The notes under the pieces are model-generated. The model ran no database searches, was not told the DNA's origin, and was given only the letters and a program-made list of their open reading frames with translations. Shown here piece after piece: positions 54,750-63,867 of a stretch of DNA of 64,000 bases (its first letter is position 1; the number at the start of each line of letters is the position of its first letter). This stretch comes from Tenacibaculum agarivorans. Its GTDB lineage: Bacteria; Bacteroidota; Bacteroidia; Flavobacteriales; Flavobacteriaceae. Where the stretch lies: assembly GCF_001936575.1 (NCBI RefSeq), contig NZ_MSMP01000013.1:1-64000 (forward strand), written 5' to 3'. Made by a program: the position numbers and the translations under genes.

Positions 54750-55542
54750 TTGTAACCTGAAACTCAAAATTTTTAATGGGTGTACTTGGAAATTTTTCAA
54801 GAGTTGAATTTATTTTTTTTGGATAAAAAATTGCACATTTTGTGTTAGAAACATGATGTAAATTCTGATGAAAACTCTTAGGAACTCCATCTAAAATACC
54901 TGCAAAAACTTCACTTCTGATATGTTCAGGGTCATAAGCATAATCATGCCACACTATAATTGAATTTTCATGTGTAAGGTGCTTAAAAACATTTTGAGTA
55001 TCTTTTTTTACATACTCATAGGTATGATTTCCATCAATAAAAATTAAATCAAATTTTTTATCTATTTTTTTGAAATTAAATGATATCGAATTTCCATAAA
55101 GATGTGTGATATTGTTTTTCTTTTTAGAGAAATAACCATGTAATTCTGCATATGTATTTGATAACCCTAAAGCTTTAATTTCTTCTTCAGAAAGATTTAA
55201 AGTGTAGCACTCTTTTGCTATTTCAGATACATTAACTACACTTTCTCCTCTCCATGTACCAATTTCAAAATAGGAACAAGCAGGAATTTTAGAAGCCAAT
55301 TGTTTCAATAGTAAAATATCTGTAGGCATGGATCCTCCTCCTAAAAAACTCCATGTATTTAAGCTAATTTTATCTTCGGAAACAATATCAGTAAATTGAA
55401 TTGTAGGAAGTTGTTTTATTGGAGTATATTTTTTCTGAATATAAGTATCCCAACGATATTGACTATCAATAATTAAATTGAGTAAATTAGGTTTTCTTGT
55501 AAGAAGCTGTATAGCTTTAAGAAGTCTAAATATTTTTTTCAT
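54721..55542 (-). CDS. Class I SAM-dependent methyltransferase
   Basis: A 273-residue methyltransferase of the Methyltransf_24 type. Motif I is CSYFEIGTWRGESVVNVSEI near residue 95, followed by FDLIFIDGNHTYEYVKKDT near 165 and IIVWHDYAYDPEHIRSEV near 195, where HD and DGNH residues often bind metal. It probably methylates a sugar or its precursor in the surrounding glycan cluster. The start overlaps the flippase gene by 17 bases on the same strand; the 3' end overlaps the convergent acyltransferase gene by 29 bases. Confidence 0.88.
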   Translation of the reverse strand: MKKIFRLLKAIQLLTRKPNLLNLIIDSQYRWDTYIQKKYTPIKQLPTIQFTDIVSEDKISLNTWSFLGGGSMPTDILLLKQLASKIPACSYFEIGTWRGESVVNVSEIAKECYTLNLSEEEIKALGLSNTYAELHGYFSKKKNNITHLYGNSISFNFKKIDKKFDLIFIDGNHTYEYVKKDTQNVFKHLTHENSIIVWHDYAYDPEHIRSEVFAGILDGVPKSFHQNLHHVSNTKCAIFYPKKINSTLEKFPSTPIKNFEFQVTITSLKNESI

Positions 55543-56782
55543 TTTTATAGTATATAAAAAAACAAATACAAGTTGCTATTCCAGTAAACCACATCATAGA
55601 GGCAGAAGTAATAGCAGCGCCAGTAATACCATAAGAAGGAATTAGCTGATAATTGGTGATAAAGTTAATTACTAATGCGACTAGTGTGATATAATAGTTG
55701 ATCTTAATTTTTCCAATAGAACACAATAAATTACCAAAAACACCTCTTAGAATCAGGATTCCAGAAATACCAACAGCTAAAATTTGAAATGCATTTGAAT
55801 ATTCAACAAAACTAGGGTCGAATAAACTCAATAATTCATGAGAAAAAGTAAATAGAAAAAGTATAACCAGTAAACTAATGATTAGAAACGTAGTGATATA
55901 ACTCTTTATATAGTTTATAATATAATTTCGATCTCTAATTTTTTCAGTATAACTCACAAAATCAGTAGTCATAAATACCCTTGGAAGAAATAATAAACTC
56001 AAAGGGATAATTGATACATATTTATAAGCTGTTATGTATTCTGGATTATCGAGTATATTTCCAATCAAAAGTAAATCTATAACGAAGAGTAATGTAGTAG
56101 TTACACCAGTTAATCCTCCAAAAAAACCATATTTCCAAAACTCCAAATTAAAAACAGATAGTTTTTTAATTGATTTTTGACCTGTTTTAAGATGTTTATT
56201 AAAAAATAAGGTAACTAGTATAGGGGAAAGTACAATAGCGATTACATAACCATTTTGTTGATACAAATAACTTAGTATCAGAACCAATATGCAGAGAAGA
56301 ACGTTATAAATAATATCTACCCAAGAGAACATCTTATTGTTGTGTTCTAATCGTAATTGAATTTTAATAGTTTCAAACCAAAAGAAAGGTACAAAACTTT
56401 GGGAAAAAACAAAAAGATAGAGATGTGTTTTTTCAAATTTGAAAGGATAAAAAATAGCAAATCCCATTACTACTATAGTCAATATAAAAGAGCAAATGGT
56501 ACCGTGTTTTAATACATAACGAAGTATAATCTTTTTATCGCTTTCTAAGGCTAATGCTCCATATCTAATTAAGCTTTGATGCAATCCAAAACCAATAAAA
56601 GGCAATAAAAAGACTACAATGTTCCAAGAAAATAAAACTTCTCCTAAAATTTTATTTTCGATGAATTGTAATGCAATCCAAGAAGTTACAAAAGATAAAA
56701 CTTTAGAAAGTATAGAAGCAGCAAATACATAACTTCCAGATCTGCTTAAAAAACTTTGTATGAATTTTTTGATTCGACTCAA
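55526..56782 (-). CDS. Oligosaccharide flippase, Wzx/MOP type
   Basis: A 418-residue membrane protein with about twelve helices. The N-terminal GSYVFAASILSKVLSFVTSWIALQFI is the MOP-superfamily start, and the rest has alternating helices with short loops and a C-terminal YGITGAAITSASMMWFTGIA block typical of polysaccharide flippases. It is predicted to move a lipid-linked sugar unit across the inner membrane. It overlaps the neighbouring glycosyltransferase by 4 bases and the methyltransferase by 17, so all three are one operon. Confidence 0.9.
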   Translation of the reverse strand: MSRIKKFIQSFLSRSGSYVFAASILSKVLSFVTSWIALQFIENKILGEVLFSWNIVVFLLPFIGFGLHQSLIRYGALALESDKKIILRYVLKHGTICSFILTIVVMGFAIFYPFKFEKTHLYLFVFSQSFVPFFWFETIKIQLRLEHNNKMFSWVDIIYNVLLCILVLILSYLYQQNGYVIAIVLSPILVTLFFNKHLKTGQKSIKKLSVFNLEFWKYGFFGGLTGVTTTLLFVIDLLLIGNILDNPEYITAYKYVSIIPLSLLFLPRVFMTTDFVSYTEKIRDRNYIINYIKSYITTFLIISLLVILFLFTFSHELLSLFDPSFVEYSNAFQILAVGISGILILRGVFGNLLCSIGKIKINYYITLVALVINFITNYQLIPSYGITGAAITSASMMWFTGIATCICFFIYYKNEKNI

Positions 56783-57921
56783 GATTTTGTTTTGCTCAAA
56801 ATTATTGTTTTATCATATATCTCGGAGAATTTTTCTGCAATTACCTCTTTAGAAAAATTATGTTTAACAAAGTTGTGCATTTCAATCGAATCAAAATTAG
56901 ATTTTTGAATTGTTAAGAGCTTAGTAAGAAGTGCCTTCTCATCTTTTTTAGGAATAATCTCACAGAAATCTGTTAGTTGTAATTCATTAATAATCCCAGT
57001 ATCTGTAGAAATCACGGGAACACCACAAGCTAAAGCTTCTATCATAACAATTCCCCAAGTTTCATAATTACTAAAAGAAATATACACATCAGATTTTTGA
57101 ATGTGAGATACAATATCTTCATGAGGTATATGATCAATAAAATTAATATACTTTGATACACCCAATTCATCTGCTAGCGTTTTATATTTTTTTGAATGAT
57201 CTCCAATAAGAACCAATGTAAAATCAGTAGTATGCTCTAAAAGTTGTGCTATAACATTAATAATACCAGAAACATTTTTATGTTCATCTACCATATTAGA
57301 AATATGGAGAATTGTAAATTGCTTAGATTTAATAGTTACAGGTTTAAACAGTTGTGTGTCGACTACATTAGGTACTATGGTATATTGTCCATTAAAACCT
57401 ATTTTTTGCATTGAGTTTTGTAACTCTATTGATACAGGGCAAATTCGATCAGCTTTTTTACAGATTAATTTAGAAAACCAAACTTGTAGTTTTGAAAGCT
57501 TTTGTACTTGAGGTTGAAAATACCCTGTCCAATGTTCTGAGATGATGAACTTTTTCTTTTGAAACCATTTTAAGTACAAAGCAAAAACTCCAAAAGGAAA
57601 GAGCTGATGTAAATGAACGATATCAAAACTAGGCGTATTTTTTAAAAGATGTTTAAATGCTTTATAAAATCGGAGTCCTTTTGTTAAAGGATTTGTCGAG
57701 GGTTTTATGTAAGCAATATGTGTATCAACTCCATTAATTTCTTGTAAAGAAAATAGTGTCTTTGAAGTACAGTTTTTATCACTAATAATATGAATAACTG
57801 TTACTTTATGTAATTGATTTACAGCTTCGGCATGACGCTGAATAAAATCTCCATTAGTAGGTAATACTTTAGAAGGATACCAACCACAGAGAAAAAGCAC
57901 ATGAAGTTTTTTAGTATTCAA
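56779..57921 (-). CDS. Glycosyltransferase family 4
   Basis: A GT-B glycosyltransferase of about 380 residues. HVLFLCGWYPSKVLPTNGDFIQRH opens the N-terminal domain and ISEHWTGYFQPQ lies near residue 135. The donor domain includes LHISNMVDEHKNVSGIINV, VLIGDHSKKY, IDHIPHEDIVSHIQKSDVYISFSNYETWGIVMIEALACGVPVISTD with the EALACG nucleotide-sugar motif. No ATG fits: a TTG at 57921 gives MNTKKLHVLFLCGW, the usual N-terminus, and a GTG at 57939 would add six residues. TTG was chosen with low certainty. First gene of the flippase operon. Confidence 0.87.
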   Translation of the reverse strand: MNTKKLHVLFLCGWYPSKVLPTNGDFIQRHAEAVNQLHKVTVIHIISDKNCTSKTLFSLQEINGVDTHIAYIKPSTNPLTKGLRFYKAFKHLLKNTPSFDIVHLHQLFPFGVFALYLKWFQKKKFIISEHWTGYFQPQVQKLSKLQVWFSKLICKKADRICPVSIELQNSMQKIGFNGQYTIVPNVVDTQLFKPVTIKSKQFTILHISNMVDEHKNVSGIINVIAQLLEHTTDFTLVLIGDHSKKYKTLADELGVSKYINFIDHIPHEDIVSHIQKSDVYISFSNYETWGIVMIEALACGVPVISTDTGIINELQLTDFCEIIPKKDEKALLTKLLTIQKSNFDSIEMHNFVKHNFSKEVIAEKFSEIYDKTIILSKTKS

Positions 57922-57988
57922 GATTAATAATAAAAACACTGAGTATACAATGCCTTAAAAGTAGCCTAATTTTTTATACTAATAGATT

Positions 57989-58588
57989 TTATCCATTTAA
58001 ATATTCGTTTCGTTTAAAGTGGATCCCTTTTCGTATCAGGTATGCGTGATATGCGCTAGGAACGTCATGAGTCCATTTGGGTAAAATGAGTATGATAAGA
58101 ATAACATCTATATGTGAAACAAGTCCCATTACAATTGCTAAAGTAAAAGGTAAACCTGCATGATTATAGCCTATTAATGAAGTAAAAGCTATTAATAAGG
58201 TAATTCCCCAAAGTTTTGATAGAAAAGCATGCGTACAGGTTTCTTTTTTGAACTTAAGGATGCTTATGATGTAACAAGACAGTTCCATGATTAATATGCT
58301 CCAAATAGCTATGTAATGATTTGATATTAATGTAGGATTTAAAATCCATGTAGAAATACCAAGAGAAAACCAAAATATCATATCTGTTTGACTATCCATG
58401 CGTCTTAATTTTTCTGACGATATGTTCTGTTTTCGTGCTATAATACCATCTAAGATGTCTGAAAGTAGACCTAAATACATGAGTATTATAATTATTGATT
58501 TAGTACTTTCTCCAAAAAAATACGCTAAACTTAATATGATAGGCGCTAATAGTAATCTGAAAAAGATAAGTAAAATAGGTGTGTTCAT
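57989..58588 (-). CDS. CDP-alcohol phosphatidyltransferase-family protein, divergent
   Basis: A 199-residue membrane enzyme with about six helices. It shows the CDP-alcohol phosphotransferase motif DILDGIIAR followed by twelve residues and DSQTD, matching DxxDGxxAR...DxxxD, but the usual Gly before the third Asp is Leu (KLRRMD). All four metal-binding Asp residues remain, so activity is plausible. It would transfer a phospho-alcohol group from a CDP-linked donor, as in phospholipid or inositol-lipid synthesis. It lies between the glycan operon and a lipoprotein gene that overlaps nothing but is 2 bases away, suggesting an operon. Confidence 0.85.
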   Translation of the reverse strand: MNTPILLIFFRLLLAPIILSLAYFFGESTKSIIIILMYLGLLSDILDGIIARKQNISSEKLRRMDSQTDMIFWFSLGISTWILNPTLISNHYIAIWSILIMELSCYIISILKFKKETCTHAFLSKLWGITLLIAFTSLIGYNHAGLPFTLAIVMGLVSHIDVILIILILPKWTHDVPSAYHAYLIRKGIHFKRNEYLNG

Positions 58589-58590
58589 AA

Positions 58591-59238
58591 TTAATTATAA
58601 TTAGATATTAGTCTCCATTCAAGATTCTTCAGGTCATCAAATCCTATGACACCTTCAAATTCATCATAATACAGTGTTGTAACATTTCTAGTATTAGTAG
58701 TTTTTTTAGCTTTAAAAATGAAAACATTAGTATAAGTTTTATTGCCAATAGTTAATGTTGATTTAGGTTTGTTGTAATCGATTTTTACCCTTCCATAACT
58801 ATCACCATTGAATAAGGAGAAATCTAAATAGGCGTAGAAAGAAGAAGTTTGTTTTGTGTAGATATTCTCTTTAGCTGTTTCATAATCATCAGGCCACCTG
58901 TAAAAATTGTATTTCAGATTAAATTGATACGGATCCGTATCCGTAGAATAGAAGTTAATGTCTTTATTATCATAAAAATAATGATATGAAGCAGCTGGAG
59001 AAAAGAAACCAAAACCTGTTGCATACCTAGTTTTGTATTCATCTGAAATTTTATCAATAGGGAAGTTTAATATTTCATCATTTTGATTTTTAAAAGCCAG
59101 TGTGTGATTTTTACTATAATTTAAAATTCTATTGATATCACTTTGTTCATGATGGTAATATGCTATTCCCGAATCTTTGTCTGATAGGGAACAACTCATA
59201 AATACGAGTAGAAAACATAATAGGGTAACTTTTTTCAT
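58591..59238 (-). CDS. Lipoprotein of unknown function
   Basis: A 215-residue lipoprotein with a lipobox FMSC (Cys16). The mature part is rich in Tyr, Phe, Asp and Asn and appears beta-rich (YATGFGFFSPAASYHYFYDNKD, KSTLTIGNKTYTNVFIF, VTTLYYDEFEGVIGFDDL). The end resembles Bacteroidota lipoproteins that present a beta-sandwich with a strand like EFEGVIGFDD. No family is recognised. It is 2 bases upstream of the phosphatidyltransferase gene, so the two are co-transcribed. Confidence 0.82.
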   Translation of the reverse strand: MKKVTLLCFLLVFMSCSLSDKDSGIAYYHHEQSDINRILNYSKNHTLAFKNQNDEILNFPIDKISDEYKTRYATGFGFFSPAASYHYFYDNKDINFYSTDTDPYQFNLKYNFYRWPDDYETAKENIYTKQTSSFYAYLDFSLFNGDSYGRVKIDYNKPKSTLTIGNKTYTNVFIFKAKKTTNTRNVTTLYYDEFEGVIGFDDLKNLEWRLISNYN

Positions 59239-59762
59239 AAGTAGATATATTAAAATATTTATGGTAAAAGTAAACTTGGTAGATTTTTCAATAGTCTAGA
59301 ATTCTCCAGAATGCTGAAAATTGGAAAAGTTTGGATGAATTGTATGAGAAAAGTTTTTTAGAGAAAGTTAGTTTGCATAAAAAAAGCGCTTAAAATAAGT
59401 TCTTTAAGCGCTTCATAGTTTTTCAAATTATCCTCCCTTCAGCAATTTCCCCCTTTACCCTTTACTGTAAAAAGATGTATTTGGTTAGAAATTTAATTTC
59501 GATGTAAACTTACTATTTATTATTCTTTTGCTGTCCAGATTCGTCCGAAATGCTGAAAATAGGACACTGATAGATGTTTTAGGACTTTCTAGGAAGCGGT
59601 AGTTGGTAATGAATTAGAAATATATTGTGAATAATACTGATCAATATATATCTTACCAACTTCGATTTCGACAAGCTCAATCTACATTTTTACCTTCTGT
59701 TTTATATCGGAAAAATGAATAGGTTAAAATGTTGTATAGTTTTTTAATTTTACTTCTTGCTT
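59239..59762. other. Gene-free region with a direct repeat pair and a hairpin
   Basis: No reading frame is supported in these 524 bases. A 32-bp imperfect direct repeat occurs at 59294-59325 and 59533-59564 (25 of 32 identical, core AATGCTGAAAAT). A hairpin with 11-bp arms, AAGCGCTTAAA and TTTAAGCGCTT, spans 59384-59413. A stretch TTTCGACAAGCTCAATC near 59666 resembles dispersed intergenic repeats seen in flavobacteria. Confidence 0.55.
59294..59564. repeat. Imperfect 32-bp direct repeat, two copies 239 bp apart
   Basis: Copies at 59294-59325 and 59533-59564 share GTC-AGA-T, TCC and the core AATGCTGAAAAT followed by GGA. The first copy is 56-87 bases upstream of the lipoprotein gene on the minus strand; the second is nearer the 3' end of the AraC gene. 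It could be a pair of regulator-binding sites. Confidence 0.5.
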
Positions 59763-60860
59763 CTAGTTATTTTGTTTTTTCCTGAATTCAGTAGGAGTAC
59801 TATTAGCATGTTTTTTAAAAGCACTGTAGAATGTAGATTTTGAATTGAAGCCAGATTCTAGAGCTATAGAAGTAATAGTGTAGTTTCCGTACGTGGTATC
59901 TAACAATAGTTTTTTGGAGAACTCTACTCGAAAGGAGTTCAATAAATAATTAAAATTTTGAGAAGTTTGCTCATTTATAAGTTTAGATACTGAGCTAGTA
60001 CTCATTTGTAATTCATTAGATAAGGTTTCTAAACTTAAAGTATTATCTAAAAAACGCCTATGTTCAATAATATAATTTTCTATTTCAATAAACTTTTTAG
60101 CATTTTCCTGATGAGGTTTTGACGCTTTCTTAATCCCTCTTTCTCGAATCGATTTACGCTCTTTTATCTGTCTAGCGATACTTACTAGTTCATACCCCAA
60201 CCAATAAATTAAAATGGTTGTCATTACTCTCAGAGGATAGTAGAAATGGATAAAGTTTTCAAAGTTTAAATAAAACTTTACCATTACTGCTGTAGCCCAT
60301 AATACATGACAAATACCACCTAAAACTATAAATGTACTTAACCATTTTAAATTATCGTAACTCAAAATGTCTTTAAAAAGATGGGTTTTATATTTCAATA
60401 TATAATAGGAGTAGAAAAATAAAATCAAAGAAACAATAAAGCTAATAAGTTCTTCAATAGCAGTGTATTGTTCATATACTAATGCATATTCAGAGTAGCC
60501 ATTAAAATCTTTACTAAAAGATAAATAGACTACTTGGATAATAATACTAATCAGAAAAAAAGGAATAATCACCTTTAGAATATCGAAGAATTTTTCTCTG
60601 ATATTTAAATAATGCAATAAGAAAATATAAAAAGCTGGAGTAATAAGAAAATGCCAAGGAACTTGTATATACTGTAATAGGAAAAAATTCTTAGTCAATA
60701 ACCATGATTGTAAATTATTTAAAGCAATAGCTAAAATCATAAGATTTAAGAATAGAATGCTTTTACTTTTTCGGTATTTAGTGACTAAAAAAATGCTAAA
60801 TGCAAAACCGTGCAATGCACTAGCAATTAAAAATAAATTAAAGAATTCTGTGAGCTGCAA
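59763..60860 (-). CDS. Membrane-bound AraC-family regulator
   Basis: A 365-residue regulator with about seven N-terminal transmembrane helices (residues 5-245) and a C-terminal AraC helix-turn-helix (about 260-362; LETLSNELQMSTSSVSKLINEQTSQNFNYLLN and ITSIALESGFNSKSTFYSAFKKHANSTPTEFRKKQ). This membrane-linked AraC architecture is common in Bacteroidota and probably senses a membrane-accessible signal. Its target is unknown; the nearby direct repeats (59294, 59533) are candidates. Confidence 0.93.
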   Translation of the reverse strand: MQLTEFFNLFLIASALHGFAFSIFLVTKYRKSKSILFLNLMILAIALNNLQSWLLTKNFFLLQYIQVPWHFLITPAFYIFLLHYLNIREKFFDILKVIIPFFLISIIIQVVYLSFSKDFNGYSEYALVYEQYTAIEELISFIVSLILFFYSYYILKYKTHLFKDILSYDNLKWLSTFIVLGGICHVLWATAVMVKFYLNFENFIHFYYPLRVMTTILIYWLGYELVSIARQIKERKSIRERGIKKASKPHQENAKKFIEIENYIIEHRRFLDNTLSLETLSNELQMSTSSVSKLINEQTSQNFNYLLNSFRVEFSKKLLLDTTYGNYTITSIALESGFNSKSTFYSAFKKHANSTPTEFRKKQNN

Positions 60861-61230
60861 TTTAATTTCTTTTACAAACGCAAGATAATTATTTTACGAT
60901 AAAACTATCTACTTAAGATCAAATTAATCAGCATGTCATTAGAATCTAAGTTGAGTTTTTATGGATTAACTTTTTGCTGTCAGTTTGTTGAAAGTATTTT
61001 ACGTCATTTTTCAAATTTAGTAGGGCTTTATTTTTTAGCATTAAATATAAGTAATGCGATAAAGAATAACGAATTCAGAACTTAACGTTAATATAGATTT
61101 GTTTTTCTTCAAGCTGAAAATGTGTTTTTATTATTTCTATTCTCTGATAAAAGGTATTATTTTTCATTTTATATAGAATAATAGCAACAATCGTATTGAA
61201 TCTTTATCAAGATAAAGTGATTTTAGCAAT
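60861..61230. other. Gene-free region between divergent AraC-type genes
   Basis: This 370-bp AT-rich intergenic region separates the divergent membrane AraC gene and the Ada-like gene. A TAGATTTG box at 61094-61101 is the only promoter-like element noted. A 50-codon open frame at 60933-61085 was judged not to be a gene. Confidence 0.35.
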
Positions 61231-62049
61231 ATGAAAAACACATATCATTACGACATTATTGCAAAAGCAATTTCCTTTATTAAAAATCATCATAAAGAAC
61301 AACCTTCGCTAGACGAGATTGCGAATCAATTTAATTTAAGTAAGTTTCATTTTCAACGTGTGTTTAAAAAATGGGTTGGAATTAGTCCTAAAGATTATTT
61401 ACAATTCATAACATTAGAAAAAGCTAAAGAGTCTCTACGAAAAGGAAAATCTACACTAGAAACATCCTATACTATTGGATTATCAGGTAATAGCAGGTTG
61501 CATGATTTATTTATTAAAATAGAAGGTTGTACACCTGGAGAGTTTCAAAAAAGAGGACGAAATTTAAAATTTCATATCGGCGAAATCGAAACACCTTTTG
61601 GAAATGCAATAATTGTAGAGACCCAAAAAGGAATCTCTTCACTGTCGTTTGATAAATCACATTTTGAAAGGATTAAGAAAGAATATGATCAAGCAATTTT
61701 TATAAATGAATTAGCTACCAATGGAAAAATAGTTCAAGAGTATTTTAAAAATTGGAAAATACCTTTAACATCAATTAGTTTAGATTTAGTAGGAACATCA
61801 TTCCAGATTCAAGTGTGGAAAGCTTTATTGCAAATACCTTCTTCAAATTTATTGGCATATCAAGATATAGCAAAAATGATAGATAATCCTAAAGCTGTGA
61901 GAGCTGTTGGTACTGCTATTGGAAAAAATCCAATTGCTTATTTGATTCCTTGTCATAGGGTGATTAAAAGTGATGGAAATATGGGAGATTACAGGTGGAG
62001 TACAGAAAGAAAAATTGCTATAAATAGCTATGAATCAATAAAGTTATAA
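61231..62049 (+). CDS. AraC domain fused to methylated-DNA--protein-cysteine methyltransferase (Ada-like)
   Basis: A 272-residue two-domain protein. Residues 1-100 are an AraC helix-turn-helix (LDEIANQFNLSKFHFQRVFKKWVGISPKDYL and TSYTIGLSGNSRLHDLFIKIEG), and about 105-270 are an O6-alkylguanine-DNA alkyltransferase with the active-site IPCHRVIKSDG (Cys241) and the FQIQVWKALLQIPSSN helix-turn-helix. Such Ada-like proteins repair alkylated guanine and can act as inducers. The zinc-binding N-terminal Ada domain is absent, so autoregulation by methylphosphotriesters is not expected. Confidence 0.95.
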   Translation: MKNTYHYDIIAKAISFIKNHHKEQPSLDEIANQFNLSKFHFQRVFKKWVGISPKDYLQFITLEKAKESLRKGKSTLETSYTIGLSGNSRLHDLFIKIEGCTPGEFQKRGRNLKFHIGEIETPFGNAIIVETQKGISSLSFDKSHFERIKKEYDQAIFINELATNGKIVQEYFKNWKIPLTSISLDLVGTSFQIQVWKALLQIPSSNLLAYQDIAKMIDNPKAVRAVGTAIGKNPIAYLIPCHRVIKSDGNMGDYRWSTERKIAINSYESIKL

Positions 62050-62151
62050 AGATAGCAAGAATTAGATTGTTAAGATCTTTCTAATTAAGAATATTTTGCA
62101 TGAAAATAGGATCAATGCTAAATAACTATAAATCGAAAATATTAAATAATT

Positions 62152-62625
62152 ATGAAAACAAACTTCAAAATATCAGCAATAGAAAATGATTTTAATCATT
62201 TATTCAACTTAAACGAAGAAGAATTAGCTTCAAAAAAAATGATTAGAATGATTGTAGATGAAAAACCTGGCTACCCTTGTAGAGTTAGTCTTGAAGATGC
62301 AGAAGTTGGAGAAGAAGTTATTTTATTGTCATTTAAGCATCATAAAACAACATCGCCATATGAGTCTAGTGGACCTATTTTTGTGAGAAAAAATGTGAAA
62401 AAGGCAAACTTAGATGTTGATGAAGTTCCAGATATGCTATTTAAAAGGTTACAATCTTTAAGAGTTTATGATGAAACAGGTATGATGATAGACGCGAAAA
62501 TACTAGAAGGTAAAGAAATAAAAGAAGAAATTGAAAGCATTTTTAGTAATGATAAGGCAAGCTATATCCAAGTTCATAATGCTAACCCTGGATGTTATAA
62601 CTGTCAAGTAAATAGAATTCAATAA
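62152..62625 (+). CDS. DUF1203-family protein
   Basis: A 157-residue protein of the DUF1203 type: KTNFKISAIENDFNHLFNLNEEEL, KPGYPCRVSLEDAEVGEEVILLSFKHHKT near residue 40 and IQVHNANPGCYNCQVNR at the end. The conserved PxRxxLEDAxxGE and HNAxPGCYxxxVxR features match the family. The function is unknown; a small-molecule-binding or enzyme-like role has not been shown. The final Cys pair (GCYNC) could bind a metal. Confidence 0.88.
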   Translation: MKTNFKISAIENDFNHLFNLNEEELASKKMIRMIVDEKPGYPCRVSLEDAEVGEEVILLSFKHHKTTSPYESSGPIFVRKNVKKANLDVDEVPDMLFKRLQSLRVYDETGMMIDAKILEGKEIKEEIESIFSNDKASYIQVHNANPGCYNCQVNRIQ

Positions 62626-62785
62626 TAATGTAGTATAATAATAGATAATCCTAATTCCGTGTGAACTCAATTATTACTAAACTCAATGGAATTGTAAGAG
62701 CTAACACTTAGCCGAAAATTTGTAAATTTAATTCGTTTATAATAGTTATTTAAGGCTATCAAATAAAACTAAAATCCATAAATAG

Positions 62786-63352
62786 ATGAACGAAATCAGA
62801 AAGTTTATTGAAAATATCTCTCCAATGAGTGATTCTGATTGGCAGTTTTTTTCTTCTAAATTACAAGAAGTAAGACTTAAAAAACATTCCACACTATTGA
62901 AATTTGGAGAGATTGAGAATCATCTATCCTTTATAGCTAAAGGAATAGTTAGATTTTATATTCCAGGTGAAGAAGTTGATTTAACTTTTGGTTTTGTATT
63001 CGAAAATGAATTTGTTACAGGTTATGATTCATGGTTAACGCAAATGCCTTCTGAATACCAAATAGAAACATTGACAGATACTGTTTTATGGAAAATTTCA
63101 CGTCAAGGCTTAGAAGAAGTCTATGCAAATACGAGTAGTGGAAATAGTATTGGACGTAAGATGGCAGAAAAAATGTTTTTAATAAAATCTAAGAGAGAAC
63201 TTTCCTTGTTAAGTAAAACAGCAGAAGAAAGATATTTAGATTTATTTTCTGATAGGCCGAAATTGATACAACAAATTCCATTAAAATATATTGCATCATA
63301 TATTGGTGTAACTCCACAAGCATTAAGCCGAATAAGGAGACGAATTACTTAA
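62786..63352 (+). CDS. Crp/Fnr-family transcriptional regulator
   Basis: A 188-residue regulator with a cyclic-nucleotide-binding-like beta-roll (residues 15-110; KHSTLLKFGEIENHLSFIAKGIVRFYI) and a helical linker followed by a short C-terminal helix-turn-helix (LKYIASYIGVTPQALSRIRRRI). The arginine needed for cAMP phosphate binding is not evident, so it is probably not a classical Crp. The DoxX-like gene follows after 62 bases and may be a target or partner. Confidence 0.93.
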   Translation: MNEIRKFIENISPMSDSDWQFFSSKLQEVRLKKHSTLLKFGEIENHLSFIAKGIVRFYIPGEEVDLTFGFVFENEFVTGYDSWLTQMPSEYQIETLTDTVLWKISRQGLEEVYANTSSGNSIGRKMAEKMFLIKSKRELSLLSKTAEERYLDLFSDRPKLIQQIPLKYIASYIGVTPQALSRIRRRIT

Positions 63353-63414
63353 CTTGGATTCATTGTTTTTACTTTAATGCTTTCTGACCTTTGCTTTTTA
63401 ATAATTCAAAAAAT

Positions 63415-63867
63415 ATGAAACCACTAATTATATTATTATTAAGCTTTGCTATTTCAATCTTTGCAATAAAAACTTTAAAAAAAGAATTTAACGTTGAAAT
63501 GTCGGCTAGAATTGCCATGTCAACAATGCTCGTATTTACGGCTATTGGACATTTTGTGTTTACCAAAGGAATGTCAATGATGATTCCTAAATTTATTCCT
63601 TTTAAACAATCTTTTGTTCACTTAACTGGGGTGTTTGAAGTTTTACTTGCGATAGGACTTCTAATCCCTAGATTTAAATATATATCAGGATTTGTGTTAA
63701 TCATTTTTCTTTTGTTAATGCTACCCGCTAATATTTATGCTTCTGTCCATCATATAAACTATCAAAAAGGAACATTTGATGGAAATGGTCTTTCATATTT
63801 ATGGTTTAGAATTCCTTTGCAACTATTTTTTATAATTTGGACGTACAACTGTTCAATTCGAATGTGA
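63415..63867 (+). CDS. DoxX-like small membrane protein
   Basis: A 150-residue membrane protein with four hydrophobic helices (about 3-17, 36-52, 70-90 and 98-118, plus a final segment). ARIAMSTMLVFTAIGHFVFTKGMSMMIPKFIPF and FVHLTGVFEVLLAIGLLIP are typical of the DoxX/YkgB-like family, which is linked to quinone redox or oxidative stress. The ATG at 63415 was preferred to a TTG at 63391. The gene follows a Crp/Fnr regulator on the same strand. 63868-64000 shows no further gene. Confidence 0.85.
   Translation: MKPLIILLLSFAISIFAIKTLKKEFNVEMSARIAMSTMLVFTAIGHFVFTKGMSMMIPKFIPFKQSFVHLTGVFEVLLAIGLLIPRFKYISGFVLIIFLLLMLPANIYASVHHINYQKGTFDGNGLSYLWFRIPLQLFFIIWTYNCSIRM

Noticed and set aside
59664-59682. 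Dispersed repeat-like stretch TTTCGACAAGCTCAATC
   Set aside because: It resembles intergenic repeats remembered from flavobacteria, but only one copy is in the window and it cannot be verified without a genome search.
60933-61085. 50-codon plus-strand open frame in the gap before the Ada-like gene
   Set aside because: No promoter or conserved-looking domain supports it, its composition is unremarkable, and it lies in the shared upstream region of two divergent genes.
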